A DNA stretch of 64,000 bases, taken from Nannochloropsis salina CCMP1776. Taxonomy: Eukaryota > Sar > Eustigmatophyceae > Eustigmatales > Monodopsidaceae. The position numbers were made by a program, and so were the translations under genes. The stretch spans positions 938,884 to 1,002,883 of the forward strand of contig SDOX01000002.1 in the NCBI GenBank assembly GCA_004565275.1. The letters are read 5' to 3'. Positions 31,001-41,757 of this stretch are shown one piece after another. The number at the start of each line of letters is the position of its first letter. The stretch's first letter is position 1. The notes under the pieces are model-generated. The model did no database searches. It saw nothing but the letters and a program-made list of their open reading frames with translations, and was not told where the DNA came from.

Positions 31001-33185
31001 ATGTTGCAGTATCACCTCCTCCTCCTACCTCTCCTGATGCTGCCTTGGGCAGGATGGACTCAAGCTGCATTCGTTACTCCAAGAGTTGGAGGCCCAAGAT
31101 CTTACGGTGATGGAAGAAAATACAGAGTCGGGTACGTACTTTCTGTTGTGGTAGAAAAAAGTTAGCCATCATTAATCTTTCCCCTGCCACTCAATGTTGT
31201 CAAGAGTGCCATTCTACTCGTCAATCGACGAGGTAGACAGTCCTATCTACACCACGGCATCACGATCCAGAAGGAGAGGTGAAAGCCACATGATGGTGTT
31301 CGATTTTATTCGAAAGCGGGCAGAAGAGGGAATACAACAAGTACAAAACATCGCTACTAAAACTGCGGTGCGTCCCATCGATGGTCCCCCACTCCTATTT
31401 GCCTTTTCATAAAAATCTTAAATCAGACGCGCACTGCACCCATGTTTTCTGAGGGTAACACCCCTTTGCTTGCACTCATCGGCCCCTTCCTCCCTATCTA
31501 TCCTCTTTGTCTACCACAAAAGGAGGGGAAGTTTGTGGAAGCTCTAGGCGACACAGCCTCCTACGTCAAAAAGCGACAGGAAATCGACGCTGAGAACCTT
31601 GCGAAGCTTCAAGAAGGCTTAGCAAAGAGCAGGCAGCGTCTGATGGGGGACTTGGATGTGATTTTTGGTGTGAGCGAGGATGTGGGCCTCACGAAGACTT
31701 TGGATAAGGTGGGGCTGGGGAGGAAAGAAAGGGAAAGGACAACCCCTCTCCGTCTAAAAATGCTGATCATATGCTCTTGTGTGTCCGTCTCTCTATTTTC
31801 CGCATTTGCAGCTGGAGGAAGTGCTGATGATGTCGGACATAGGGGCGGCCACGACGGGTGAAATCATCGACGACCTCCGCATGGTCGCCAAGGCCGAGAA
31901 ACTCGAGCCTGACGACGTCAAGTCTGTCCTCCGTTTGCGTTTGATCGAGGCGTTGACGGCCAAGGATAGGAGTATGCAGTTGAAAAAGGAAGCGTCCGCG
32001 GGGAACGGAAAGGTATTGTCAGGAGGGAGGGAGGGAAAGAGGGAGGGAGGGAGGGAGGGACGTTTATCTTGGATGAATCGCGGCGTACAGCAGGGACCTG
32101 CCGCAGAGAACGTTCATCCCAGATGAAGGGTATATAATTCTCGTGTGAAGGAATGGGGGCACATCAACTCCGTCAACCTCCATTCTCACACGACCCCCCC
32201 TCTCGTAGAGCTACCCTCGTGTCCTCTTCGTCATCGGTGCGAACGGGATGGGCAAGACGACGACGATCGGGAAGATCGCCTCCCGCCTCAAAAACGAAGC
32301 GAATCAGAGTGTGCTGGTTGCCGCCTGTGACACTTTCCGCGCCGCCGCTGTCGACCAGCTGGAGGAGTGGACGGTGCGAGCCGGCGTGGACATCCACCGG
32401 CCAGGGGAAGGGCAGACGAAACCCGCGCCCGTCCTGGAAGAGGCTATCAGTAAGGCGATCGAAGGAGACTACGACGTGCTGATTGTGGACACGTCTGGAC
32501 GGCTTTCAAATAATGTGGCCTTGAACGAGGAGCTCAAGAAGTTGAAAAGGACCATCGCGGAAGGCATCCCTGGTGGCCCGCATGAGACCCTACTCGTCTT
32601 AGACGGCGCCGTTGGCAGGAATGGGGTAGATCAGGCAAAGGTCTGGAATCGAGAGGTTGGAATCACGGGATTGGTCATCACGAAACTTGACGGCACGGCC
32701 AGGGGAGGTGTGGTGGTTAGCATCGTGAGGGACGTGGGCGTCCCTGTGAAGCTCATTGGAGTGGGCGAGGGGATTGATGACTTGCGGGATTTCAATCCAG
32801 AGGATTTTGTGGATGCTTTGTTGGGATATGAGGTGAGTCGATACCAAAAACGCACGAGTATTCAAACTATACTGCTGAATGGAGAGTTGTCGATGGATTG
32901 AATCTCTAACCCAAGAGAGTGGTTTCCTTCTTCTCCTAGCCTGAACAGGTGCTGGCCTTGGAGGCCCGGCTTCAAGACATGGTTCAAGGCAAACTTATCA
33001 AGCCGAAAGGAGGGGTAATTGTACGCTCTGAAGGTGGTGGCAGCGATAAGAATATGGATGCAGATGATATCACCGACAGGATGAGACGGAAAGTCCAAGG
33101 ACGGGGGGGGCAGGGCGGTTCCTCCTCGCAGCGTGGAGGGGGAAAAGGAGGAAAAAGCGGTGGTGGCAAGAAAAAGAGGCGGTAA
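31001..33185 (+). CDS. cpFtsY: chloroplast SRP receptor FtsY, six exons
   Basis: The GTPase receptor that docks cpSRP54 at the thylakoid for insertion of light-harvesting proteins. Exons inferred: 31001-31131, 31205-31367, 31523-31708, 31812-32012, 32209-32832 and 32940-33185; GT-AG ends and matching phase give 516 residues. The start MLQYHLLLLPLLMLPW is a signal peptide, followed by AAFVTPRVGG, the Ala-Phe-Val plastid motif. The N domain has LEEVLMMSDIGAATTGEIID. The G domain has FVIGANGMGKTTTIGKIAS (G1), CDTFRAAAVDQLEEW (G2), VDTSGRLSNN (G3), ITKLDGTARGG (G4) and LIGVGEGIDDLRDFNPEDFV (closing loop). G3 has Ser for the usual Ala. There is no Met-rich M domain, which excludes SRP54. The C-terminus is a short Gly/Lys/Arg-rich tail that is not typical of FtsY. 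Confidence 0.93.
32021..32060 (+). repeat. (GGGA)n repeat in an FtsY intron
   Basis: Tandem GGGA units at the start of the fourth FtsY intron (32013-32208), interrupted once by AAAGA. Eight or more G-triplets lie close together, enough for a G-quadruplex in the pre-mRNA. Confidence 0.8.
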
Positions 33186-33559
33186 AATGAAAAACAGGGC
33201 TGTCTTATGTTGTAGACAACAAAATCATATAAATTTTGGCTCCGATGTTACACAGCTCAGGTTTGCTTTTGGTCAGACACCATCCTCTTGACCTCCCCGC
33301 ACCCTTTTTTGAAAAGTGCCTTTCAAGTCGTAACGGCTAGGTCTTTACCTGCGTAAGTCCCATGTACCCATGCCTTTGTTCTCCACACTCTCACAATCTC
33401 GTGTACAACCATTCAGCAACACGAAAAAGTGTCTCATAGGTTTCTAGCCAACATTCGGAGGAGCGCCGGCAGGGTTGCCGGTGGGCACGAAATTCTCGTC
33501 TCCTGGATGCGCAGCAGCATTTCTTTTTGCCACTGAGCGAGGAACGTGCTTGCGAAGCC
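33186..33559. other. intergenic region between FtsY and the TMEM184-like gene
   Basis: About 370 bases between two plus-strand genes; it must hold the FtsY 3' UTR and the TMEM184-like promoter. Nothing else recognised. Confidence 0.5.
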
Positions 33560-35470
33560 ATGATGAAGCGGGACATCGTAGAGACAGACTATGATGCGAG
33601 CGATGAGGACAGCGACTGTGATAGTCAGGGCGAGGAGGGAATCGTGAGTGGGAGTAGGCCTTGCTTTTGCTGTCAAGTAGCAGACTCTCAGATCAAGAGA
33701 GTGAGTGGGCGACCCCCCCGTTTGCTCAACTTCCAGCAGTCCTTGTCCCGTCTGGCCATGATATCAACATACGTGTGCTTCATATTCCTAGCTGTGCAGC
33801 AAGTCAATTTTGTTCTCACCAACTCAACGGACAAGCATGAAATGGCCTGGACCATCGGTGGAGCTTTCGTTATTGCGACGGTTCCCATTTCACTCTTCCA
33901 AATCTTCCAGCACCTCTCCAACTTTGTAGAGCCCAAGCAACAAACTCATGTAATTCGAATGATCTCCATGGTACCGTTGTATGCGATTCAAAGTTGGTTC
34001 TCGCTCCGGTATCAGAGCTTAAGCCTGTACACGCAATGTGTGCGGGAAGCGTATGAATCCTATGTCATATACGCGTTCGTGCAATATCTCATCAATTACA
34101 TGGGCAGCGAGGAACAGCTTATCCGAAAACTAGAAACCAAGCCTGCAGTCCTCGGTCGGCACATGGCCCCGTTCTGTTGTCTTCCTCCGTGGTCGATGGG
34201 TGCGGAGTTTCTGAAACGGTGTAAGGTAGGGGTGCTGCAATATCTGGGCGTGCGCCTAGCCACCCTTGTCTTTACGTTTGCCTTGGAATCCTTGGACATG
34301 TACGCAGAGGGAGAATATACCGTCCGGCGCGGCTTTTTCTGGATGACTGTGGCGAATTGCATTTCTCAGACCTGGGCTCTCTACATCCTGATCCTCTTCT
34401 ACCATGCCACCCACAAAGAGCTGATTTCCATCAACCCTTGCGGAAAATTCTTCTCCGTCAAATCTGTAGTTTTCGCGTCCTGGTGGCAATCCCTTCTGAT
34501 CGGACTGATGGTGCACCAGGGGACCATTGGAGAGCTCGACAGTCATTCGGCAGAGATGGTGGCCAAGGCCATTCAGGACCTACTGATTTGCACCGAGATG
34601 TTCATGGCAGCGATCGCGTTCACTTTCGCTTTTCCCGTCTCCGATTTTGTCTCCCCAATCGAGCCTCCATATTACAAAGACCCTGGTTCAGATGCCCAAG
34701 ACTCGTTCTGGGAGGGGGAGGGGGCGCTTCACAGGAGCTTGGGCGGGGTGGAGGGAGGTGGCCCGGTGAACTTGATGGGGGACGAGAGCCCTACGGATAC
34801 CGTATCTTTGCTGAAAAGCGGTGGCGCAGGCACTGGGGAGATGCGGAGGGGGATGACTGGGGCTGGAAAGGGAACCGTTCCTAGCTTCTCGGCAGGGCAG
34901 CATGCCTACCAACAGAACGAGGGAGGTGCGCTAGGTCGGGGGTCGAGTGTAGGAGGAGATGGGGGACACGTCTCCACGATCTGGTCGGCTTTGTGGACGA
35001 GCTGTGTGCCCATGGATGTGCGAGAGGATTTCAAGCTAGCCACGCGGCAGATAATGGAGGACTGTGCGTGTCTGAAACGGGGAGGCGGTGGGGCGCCCGG
35101 TGGCGTCGGGCTGCTTTGGGGGCCATGCCGGTGCCGGACCCGATGTGGTCAAGCAAAGGCACACCGAAGCAGTAGCAGCATCAACGTCGGCGGTCGAGAG
35201 GGTGGAAATGGGAAAAGAATGACAGGAAGGCATTCTTCCGCCGCCCCAGCGTCCCCGTCTAGCGTTGTTCTCAGCCTTGGAGGCATTGGAAGCGCCGCCG
35301 GAGGGGCAAGCCTGAGTCTCGGTCGGGCGGCTTCTGGAGGGGCCTCGAATCTCTCTCATGCTAAGGGTGGAAGTGCATGCTCCTCTATGCCTGTTGGCGA
35401 CAGCGGCTCGTCAACGGTATCCTCTTCCTTGTCACAATTATTTTCCTCCTCACGGCAGATGCTCGTATAG
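33560..35470 (+). CDS. TMEM184/Ost-alpha-like seven-helix membrane protein (LAZ1 family)
   Basis: A member of the solute transporter alpha/TMEM184 family, which in animals includes the Ost-alpha subunit and in plants LAZ1 of the vacuole or endosome. The start is the ATG at 33560 (MMKRDIVETDYDASDEDSDC), giving 636 residues. Membrane helices include SRLAMISTYVCFIFLAVQQV, WTIGGAFVIATVPISLFQIF, SMVPLYAIQSWFSLRY, YVIYAFVQYLINYMGSEEQL, FWMTVANCISQTWALYILI and LICTEMFMAAIAFTFAFPVS. Signature spots are VPLYAIQSW, the family's DFFE-like region here read as YESYVIYAF, and KSVVFASWWQSLLI. The last 250 residues are a cytosolic Gly/Ser-rich tail with a Cys-rich patch (GPCRCRTRCGQ). Single exon. The transported substrate is unknown. 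Confidence 0.9.
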   Translation: MMKRDIVETDYDASDEDSDCDSQGEEGIVSGSRPCFCCQVADSQIKRVSGRPPRLLNFQQSLSRLAMISTYVCFIFLAVQQVNFVLTNSTDKHEMAWTIGGAFVIATVPISLFQIFQHLSNFVEPKQQTHVIRMISMVPLYAIQSWFSLRYQSLSLYTQCVREAYESYVIYAFVQYLINYMGSEEQLIRKLETKPAVLGRHMAPFCCLPPWSMGAEFLKRCKVGVLQYLGVRLATLVFTFALESLDMYAEGEYTVRRGFFWMTVANCISQTWALYILILFYHATHKELISINPCGKFFSVKSVVFASWWQSLLIGLMVHQGTIGELDSHSAEMVAKAIQDLLICTEMFMAAIAFTFAFPVSDFVSPIEPPYYKDPGSDAQDSFWEGEGALHRSLGGVEGGGPVNLMGDESPTDTVSLLKSGGAGTGEMRRGMTGAGKGTVPSFSAGQHAYQQNEGGALGRGSSVGGDGGHVSTIWSALWTSCVPMDVREDFKLATRQIMEDCACLKRGGGGAPGGVGLLWGPCRCRTRCGQAKAHRSSSSINVGGREGGNGKRMTGRHSSAAPASPSSVVLSLGGIGSAAGGASLSLGRAASGGASNLSHAKGGSACSSMPVGDSGSSTVSSSLSQLFSSSRQMLV

Positions 35471-35704
35471 TTAGAGCAGAGGGAAATGGTAATGGTACTG
35501 TAGCAATTAGATTTCGTAGGACGGGATCTTTCCCTGCCAAACAATTTATAAGACTCTTTTACACCCTGTCAAAGCAATCATCTGACAGCAAAGTACTTTC
35601 AACGCCTACTTAACTATGTATTTTACGTTCATTTTTCAAAAATGATATGTATCACCTCGTGAAACATTAAATCGTTCTCTTCTAAGAGTCATGCTTTCCA
35701 TGCA

Positions 35705-35800
35705 GTTTTTTTTCCCTATGTAGAAATCATCATCAAGACCTGACAATCAGGTCTGTTTTTTTTTCCCCTTGTAGATATCATCAAGACCTGATAGTCAATT
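35705..35800 (+). repeat. imperfect tandem repeat of about 45 bases
   Basis: Two copies of a unit made of a T-run, then CCC, GTAGA, ATCATCAAGACCTGA and a short tail: about 35705-35750 and 35754-35797. The second copy lacks three bases (one ATC) and the right arm of the hairpin. Confidence 0.8.
35736..35764 (+). terminator. hairpin followed by T-run, resembling an intrinsic or Pol III-type terminator
   Basis: AGACCTGA and TCAGGTCT form a perfect 8-bp stem around a CAA loop at 35736-35754, followed by G and nine T. In shape it is a textbook intrinsic terminator, but nuclear Pol II genes do not use these, so its role here is an inference. It may aid 3' end formation of the TMEM184-like gene or be chance. 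Confidence 0.35.
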
Positions 35801-35876
35801 CCGCATGGGTATACAAACTGTTACACTCCCTTTTGATCAAAGGGGAAACCATGCAATCAATCACAGTGATATTCCT

Positions 35877-38550
35877 TCATGTGTCAAGGTTTAATGGCAA
35901 GCGCTCTGCTCCACACAGTCTTGAAGAAAGCTTTCCGTTGACTAGGAGCGCCGAGTCTTCAAGAAATAAATGATTGATCGCCTCTGCGCTCAGCTCTCCG
36001 GACGATGTCACCGCATCATGGTGAAGCTGCGCTTTCTCAAACAATTCGTGAGCTCGACGACTGCTCTGCTTACGCTCCGATGATAGGCGTGGTGGCTGGA
36101 CGTGCATTTTTGGTGGTCCATCACGCGCTCCTCGTGCTACCCATCGGTCCTCCTGATCGTGATGGAGGAATGGCCCTTCTCGTGAGGCTACGATTAACAG
36201 TTACCATGCATGTTTACCAAAGATTCACTTTCATTACCTCTTCAATACGCAATGACTCTTCTTGCTGAGAAATGCCATCTTGAATTCGTGAGGATGGTAC
36301 AAGAGGAGAGAGCCTCTCCTTCTCTTCCTCCTGCTGCCCCGAGAGGGACGACCCCGGATAGTCGCTCGAGGAGATATCAATACTACTTGTCTCGTCATTA
36401 CTGGGCAAATCGTCTCTTGCGCCCCTGAATCTTCCATGTTGAGTGGTCTGTAATCGTTGCCGTTCCTCCGCAGTTATCTTCAGAACAGTATCGCAGATGC
36501 GGTGATTGCACAAATTGTCCAAACTTATCCCCCATGGGGGCACAGGCGCACAATCTCCGTACGCAATCGCAGTAAAGCGTCGAGCTGACTCGTATATTTC
36601 CTTATCCCCGCCCAGATATGAAAATACCGCCATGGCATGGAAGTGATGGAAGTTGGGGAAAATTCTCACCACGCCCGGGCAGCGGACGGCTTCTTCCAGC
36701 AAGGGCTGCATCATCTCCAAAACCAGTTTCACCGCCTTTCCCCTGGTCCCAGCAAACAATACAATCCCCCGCAAGCCTCTAATGTAGCAGAGGGCCCCAG
36801 CGGAGGAAGCCGCGGGGCTCAAGTAGAGCAAGCGGTCGGCATGTTCCAATGCCGGCGCCACCTGGTCGGCCCTGAAGGGCCGTGGTATGCCCTCAAGTTC
36901 TCCGCGCAATTGATTACGGAACAGCTGTAGCTTTGTGCGCGCGAGCAGGTAGATCATTTGGATGTGGGCGCTTTTGGAGGACATATTCACGGCGCAAACC
37001 TCCTGCCATTGAGCTTCCAGGATGCGTACTACGAGGAGAAAGAGGCAGGGGCAAAGTGTGAGGACGACTCGGACCGAAATGCACGGCAGTGACTGCGATT
37101 CCGCCTGCCTACCGAAAACAAAAAGGGCGATAGAAAGAGAAAGAAAGCAGAAATGGAGATTACTTACAACTTGGGTCGTGTCCGACCCGCAAATAAAGGA
37201 GGATAGCCTCCAATTCGCACGAAAGGCTGGGGCCCAGGGCGACAGCGATGCTCTCCGCCATCGAAATGTAACGACGATACCGTAGGAAGTCTCCATGCAT
37301 CATGTATACAAGGGCCATGGCAAGATTTGCCGAGACCGTCGCCGGGTGTAAGGCGTCGAAGCACTCCTTCATGGAAGACCAGGCCAGGCCTGTGTACCTC
37401 TCCACGCTCTCCGTCAGATTCAAGAGGAGAGCACCGACAGCGATACCCGCCCACACCGTTGCATTGTAGATGTTCTCCAACTGTGCGGCGCACACGTTAC
37501 CCGCAATCTCGGGAGGCATACTTGGAAGCAGGGGGGCGGGCGTTATGGGGGGGAGGGCGCGCCGGCCGTAAGTGCGCACCTGGGACAGGTGGCTCAACAT
37601 TAATCCCTCGTCCACCATAGGCAAAAAGGCGTTCACCTCCGCCAAGAATATTTTCAGGTAGTACTCTTCGGTGGCGCCCACGAATGAGTCTAGGGCGCTA
37701 TCGTCGGTCGATTCGGACTGCAAAGAGGAGTCGAAAGCCAATGGCTGCAGCATAGGAAAATGCTGCCCCTCGTTCGACAAGAGAATCTGCTCCCTCAACT
37801 CCACGGGCGAGCCTGGAAAGGTTTTGACCCCGTCATCGCTGTACGCAGACGAGAGGGAAGGCAAGGGCCAGGACGGGGACACGGAGCCCTGCAGGCGCGG
37901 GTCCTTCATTGGATGAGGGAGACGGATCCCGGCAAAGGTGTCTTCTATGTGCGATACCGAGGACTTTTCGAGTGTTACCAGTGAGACAGGGTACGAAGGG
38001 GCAGACCCAAGCGAACGCGTACAGCTGTTGGTGCTTATATCATCCAACTTGGGATTGACCTGCCCATCGTCGATTGCCGTTGAGGCGCTTCTTGATGCTC
38101 GCTCACTTCCTGAAGCGGAGGATGGCCTGTCATTCGACCACGGTATTAGGCCGTCAGCTGAGGACAGTCCTTGCAATTCCGGGTGGTCGTCGGCTGCCGT
38201 ACGTATTTTGGGGCCGGTCCGTCTTCTTTCAGAGTAGTGGCAAGCATACCCTCGCCTGACACAGTTCTGACATGCTGCCAGTCCGTCGCAACGCTACGCA
38301 AGTAGTGACGAGAAGAGAGAGGAATGTTAGAAGCGCAAGTCCCACATCATCAGTGGTGTCGCCTGGTCTGTGGACATTTTCATGTGGAATGATGGTGGAT
38401 GTGGCAACACTCAAGAGCAGTGGAGTGCATACACGGCCTTCATTATACCCGAGCGACCTTCGCCTTCGACTGACTTACAATCTTCTTGGATGTACACCTG
38501 TCGCAACTCCGCCGGAGTTTCTTCCTCGACCGGTACGTAGGAGATATCAT
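35877..38550 (-). CDS. Zn(II)2Cys6 transcription factor, four exons
   Basis: A fungal-type zinc cluster regulator, a class expanded in Nannochloropsis-like algae. Exons inferred on the minus strand: 38550-38479, 38293-37168, 37028-36238 and 36152-35877, with GTAAGT, GTAAGT and GTAATG donors and matching phase (754 residues). The zinc cluster spans exons 1 and 2: Cys at residues 16, 19, 26, 32, 35 and 42, spacing CX2CX6CX5CX2CX6C, followed by HYSERRRTGPK, the usual linker. A basic start (YRSRKKLRR) precedes it. Residues about 175-270 have TEEYYLKIFLAEVNAFLPMVD and ATVWAGIAVGALLLNL, and exon 3 has a helical region, together like the middle homology region of fungal zinc cluster proteins. The C-terminal exon is helical and charged. 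In N. gaditana one ZnCys protein restrains lipid synthesis; whether this is that one cannot be told here. Confidence 0.88.
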
Positions 38551-39617
38551 GAAAGGAGCTGTATTGATGCGGGAGCGGTGGTAGGACGGTGGTAAATTTT
38601 TGACATGTTCACTGAGGGCTCTCCGTAGTTATCGGCGCCGGCAGATTTGAGCAGTGAGATGATACGGCAAGCGAGACCAGGCACGAATATGCCACAATCC
38701 CCTGGAATAAACACGACATGCCCGTGTCTTAGCCAGTTCAGTGGCTTTTCCCGGCATGGGCATTTTGGCGTCTATTCCATGTCAGCGTGCGCGGGTGTCC
38801 ATTCACGCATGTTCGCGCACGTCATGGGTCGACGGTTCACCCTCCACGCGAGAGCGAATTTTCGGGTCGTTATGACCGACAAGTCTGGTTCCATATTTCT
38901 CTCGACAGAACTCGTTACGGCCTATGATGAGACTCGTCCGGGGAGACAAAACATGTTTAGTAGCAGACAAGCACGCAAGTCGTGCGAAGGTGCATTTCTT
39001 TTTTCGGGACTTGATATTTTTTTCTGTCTCTGCAAGACGGGGAGCTGAAGCGCGAAGACTGATACCGGGAGACAGCACAGTAGCGTCAAATCCTCTCAGA
39101 CCGTGTGCATACAGAGTGCAGCTTCCACTTCCCTCTTCAACTCTTCCAATCTTTTCCTTTCTTTTACAAGAAAGCCGTGGAGTGCGCGTGCGGCCACTTA
39201 CAATGGCTGTCATCGGACGTTGTCGTCTAAGGTGCGCCGTTTCCCGGTAGAAAAAGCTGAAATAAAATTTCGAGTCCCAAGCGAAGTAATCATCGAAATT
39301 TATCGGCTATGAAAGCCTAGCAATCAGTATCGTGTTGTCATCTCATGTTGCTACTGTAACTCATTGCCTTAGATGTTTTCGTGCTCGTCCTCTTCTTTCC
39401 TGCTAGAGTCTAAGGGGGTTACCTCAATTTTGTGCGGTTTGGGTCCTCTGGCCATGGCTCGGACTGGAGAAGTCAATACGTCCACCATCCTTGAACCCTG
39501 TCACTCGCAATCAATCGCAGACATACAAAAGTTTCCTGCTTCATGTCTGCATGTTAACTGTCACTGCTGCATCTGCGCGCGCTCACGATGACAATTTTCT
39601 TGTCTTAAATACCCCTG
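38551..39617. other. intergenic region, no gene recognised
   Basis: About 1.07 kb upstream of the Zn2Cys6 gene and downstream of dyskerin (both minus strand). Open frames of 130 codons on either strand (for example 38647-39048 and 38803-39213) have no recognisable content and overlap each other antisense. Probably a long regulatory region or 5' UTR. Confidence 0.5.
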
Positions 39618-41114
39618 TCATTCCTCGCCCTTGCTCTTCTTTTTCTTCTTCTTCTTCTCCGCAGCCTCGGGTGATGAGGCACTTCCTTCAGCAGGCCGCT
39701 TCTTTTCCTTCTTCTTCTTCTTCTTCTTCGCCTCTCCGCCATTTCCTTCGTCACCGCTTGTTGCAGTCACCATCTCCTCCGCGGCAACTGCCTTTTCCTT
39801 TTTACTTTTTTTCTCCTTCTTCACCTCCTTCGCTTCTCCGCTTTCCGCCCTTTCCCCCGCCCCCGATTGAGCCGCAGGTCCATTTTTCCCCTCAAATGCT
39901 TCCAGGTAGTCTTGGGGCGTTTCCGCGTTCGGTCTTCCGTGCTTGTCCAACTTCCCTTCCTTCATAAGCCCTTTCTTCTTCGTCGCCACCGGGCCCAACC
40001 CCCAACGCCGTGGATAGGTGTCCCTCTCCATCACCACCCGCTTGATCTTCGCTACCATCCCATGGTCGCACGTCGCCATGACCGCTGTGGTCATCTGGGC
40101 GATGCCTACGGCGATGGCCTCGCCCTTCGTTGTCACCATCACGACCTCGTCGTTGACCTCAATGCCGTCCGCGAAGCGAAGTAGGCCAGGTATCATCAGA
40201 CGGGCCCCGTAACATATGGCGTTCACCGCGCTGTCCTTCACCACAACCCGCTTCGTATTCGCGAACAGGATTTCCAAGGGCAAGACCGCCCGCCGAAGGT
40301 ACGATTCATCCTTATACGTATCGTAGGCATATTGAGCGTCCAGCACATCGTGCATGGTCATGAGATGGTCGTTCTCCGTCAAAACCCCCGATCTGACCCG
40401 TCGAAGTTCCTGCATATGCCCCCCGGTGCCCACCAGCAACCCCAGATGCACACACAGCGTCCGTATGTACGTCCCGGCCTCACAGCTCACCCAAAACACC
40501 CCCAAATGCCGCTTCTCGTCGTATTCTAACAGTTTGCTCTCGTAGATTGTCCGAATACGGAGCTGCCGTTTGACTGCGGCGATAAGGGGTGGTCGTTGGA
40601 AGAGAGCGCCGGTCAGGGTCTCAACCGCACGCACCAGCTTGCTCTCCCCTTCGATGGCACCGTGCAAACGAACCACGCCCACGTACTCCTTCCCGGCGCC
40701 CTGTTGAGCTTTCACCAACCGCGTGGCCCTGTCTATGCACACGATCAAACAACCCGTGACCTTGGGATCCAACGTGCCGGAGTGCCCCGTCTTCTCCACA
40801 CGCAGAATCCGCTTGATCCACGCCACCACCTCGTGCGACGACGGATTGGCAGGCTTGTCCAAATTGATCACACCGTACCGCAAGTATTCTTTCAGTGGCC
40901 GCTTGAGGGGCGACGACCCCATAGGGATGGGAGTGTATCGCGCCGTTCGGACATGCAGCTGGTCATAATTTTTAAGGAGTAGGGGCCAAGTAGACGTATC
41001 CAGTTTGGGCGTCGCGGTCTCGGGTTTTATCATAAATTCTGTGGATGGTAGACCAGTTGCGGCTGCGGCCTCTCCATTCGCCGCCGCGGCTGCCTTCTTG
41101 TCCTTCTTTCCCAT
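39618..41114 (-). CDS. DKC1: dyskerin / Cbf5 H/ACA rRNA pseudouridine synthase
   Basis: The catalytic subunit of H/ACA snoRNPs, converting uridine to pseudouridine in rRNA and snRNA in the nucleolus. The start [20 protein letters not shown] at 41114 is preferred over an upstream in-frame ATG, as family members begin Met then basic residues; this gives 498 residues. Motifs: the DKCLD N-terminal block ([20 protein letters not shown]), the catalytic [11 protein letters not shown] with its Asp, [57 protein letters not shown] domain follows ([36 protein letters not shown]), then [12 protein letters not shown]. The tail is Lys/Glu-rich (about 100 residues), as in other dyskerins. Single exon. Confidence 0.97.
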   Translation of the reverse strand: MGKKDKKAAAAANGEAAAATGLPSTEFMIKPETATPKLDTSTWPLLLKNYDQLHVRTARYTPIPMGSSPLKRPLKEYLRYGVINLDKPANPSSHEVVAWIKRILRVEKTGHSGTLDPKVTGCLIVCIDRATRLVKAQQGAGKEYVGVVRLHGAIEGESKLVRAVETLTGALFQRPPLIAAVKRQLRIRTIYESKLLEYDEKRHLGVFWVSCEAGTYIRTLCVHLGLLVGTGGHMQELRRVRSGVLTENDHLMTMHDVLDAQYAYDTYKDESYLRRAVLPLEILFANTKRVVVKDSAVNAICYGARLMIPGLLRFADGIEVNDEVVMVTTKGEAIAVGIAQMTTAVMATCDHGMVAKIKRVVMERDTYPRRWGLGPVATKKKGLMKEGKLDKHGRPNAETPQDYLEAFEGKNGPAAQSGAGERAESGEAKEVKKEKKSKKEKAVAAEEMVTATSGDEGNGGEAKKKKKKKEKKRPAEGSASSPEAAEKKKKKKKSKGEE

Positions 41115-41757
41115 TCCTACAGTTGCTATGCCGTCATGGGGATGGGAGAGAACGTCAGGGTGAATCTCACAATGCGACACAGGGTGGGACATCATGCCAA
41201 GACGGCAGCAATCCCGAGAGGAGACGCTAAGTATGCGGTTCTACATCGATCAGTCCATGTTTTGCGGCGTTGCCAAATTATGTGCGGGCGTCTGAAGCTG
41301 GAGCAGGACGCCGAGTGGTAGTATCTTCGATCACGCCAGCAGCCGGCTTATTTGTCGTTACAGAAAACCCTCGCCATAAGACACCATGCGAGGGATCGCG
41401 CAAGCAACGGAAGGAAAGCCAGTACAGTATATTATGTGGGTAGTGGCCCGCAGTCACAGGTTTGAGCAAAGCGCCCGGAAGACCTAAATCTACCCTAACC
41501 ATTGCTTCACCCGCAGCTGCTTCCCTCGCTTAACCCTCGCCTTTCTTCCGATCGCTGTGGCAGTGAGCGCAAATGCCATGTGCCCGCTGAGTTTTCTCGT
41601 TACGAATGTATTTTAAAAGTATGTCTTCATCTGTACCTTATGGCAGCTTAAAGAGTCTTTTGGTGTCACAACAGCCCTCTGCAGTCTCACGAGTCCTTTA
41701 ACCTCCTACTACAATCGAACTTTGTGCACAAACCTTACCTCACCGGTAGAGTTCGTT
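41115..41757. promoter_or_regulatory. divergent promoter region
   Basis: About 640 bases between dyskerin (-) and aldose 1-epimerase (+). The dyskerin frame stays open for 27 codons into it. No other feature seen. Confidence 0.45.

Larger units (their letters stand above)
35471..35876. other. AT-rich convergent intergenic region with hairpin
   Basis: About 400 bases between the 3' ends of the TMEM184-like gene (+) and the Zn2Cys6 factor gene (-). It is AT-rich and holds the duplicated hairpin/T-run unit described separately. Confidence 0.6.

Noticed and set aside
38647-39213. Overlapping plus and minus frames of about 135 codons upstream of the Zn2Cys6 gene
   Set aside because: Mutually antisense, no recognisable content, no signal or domain; treated as intergenic.
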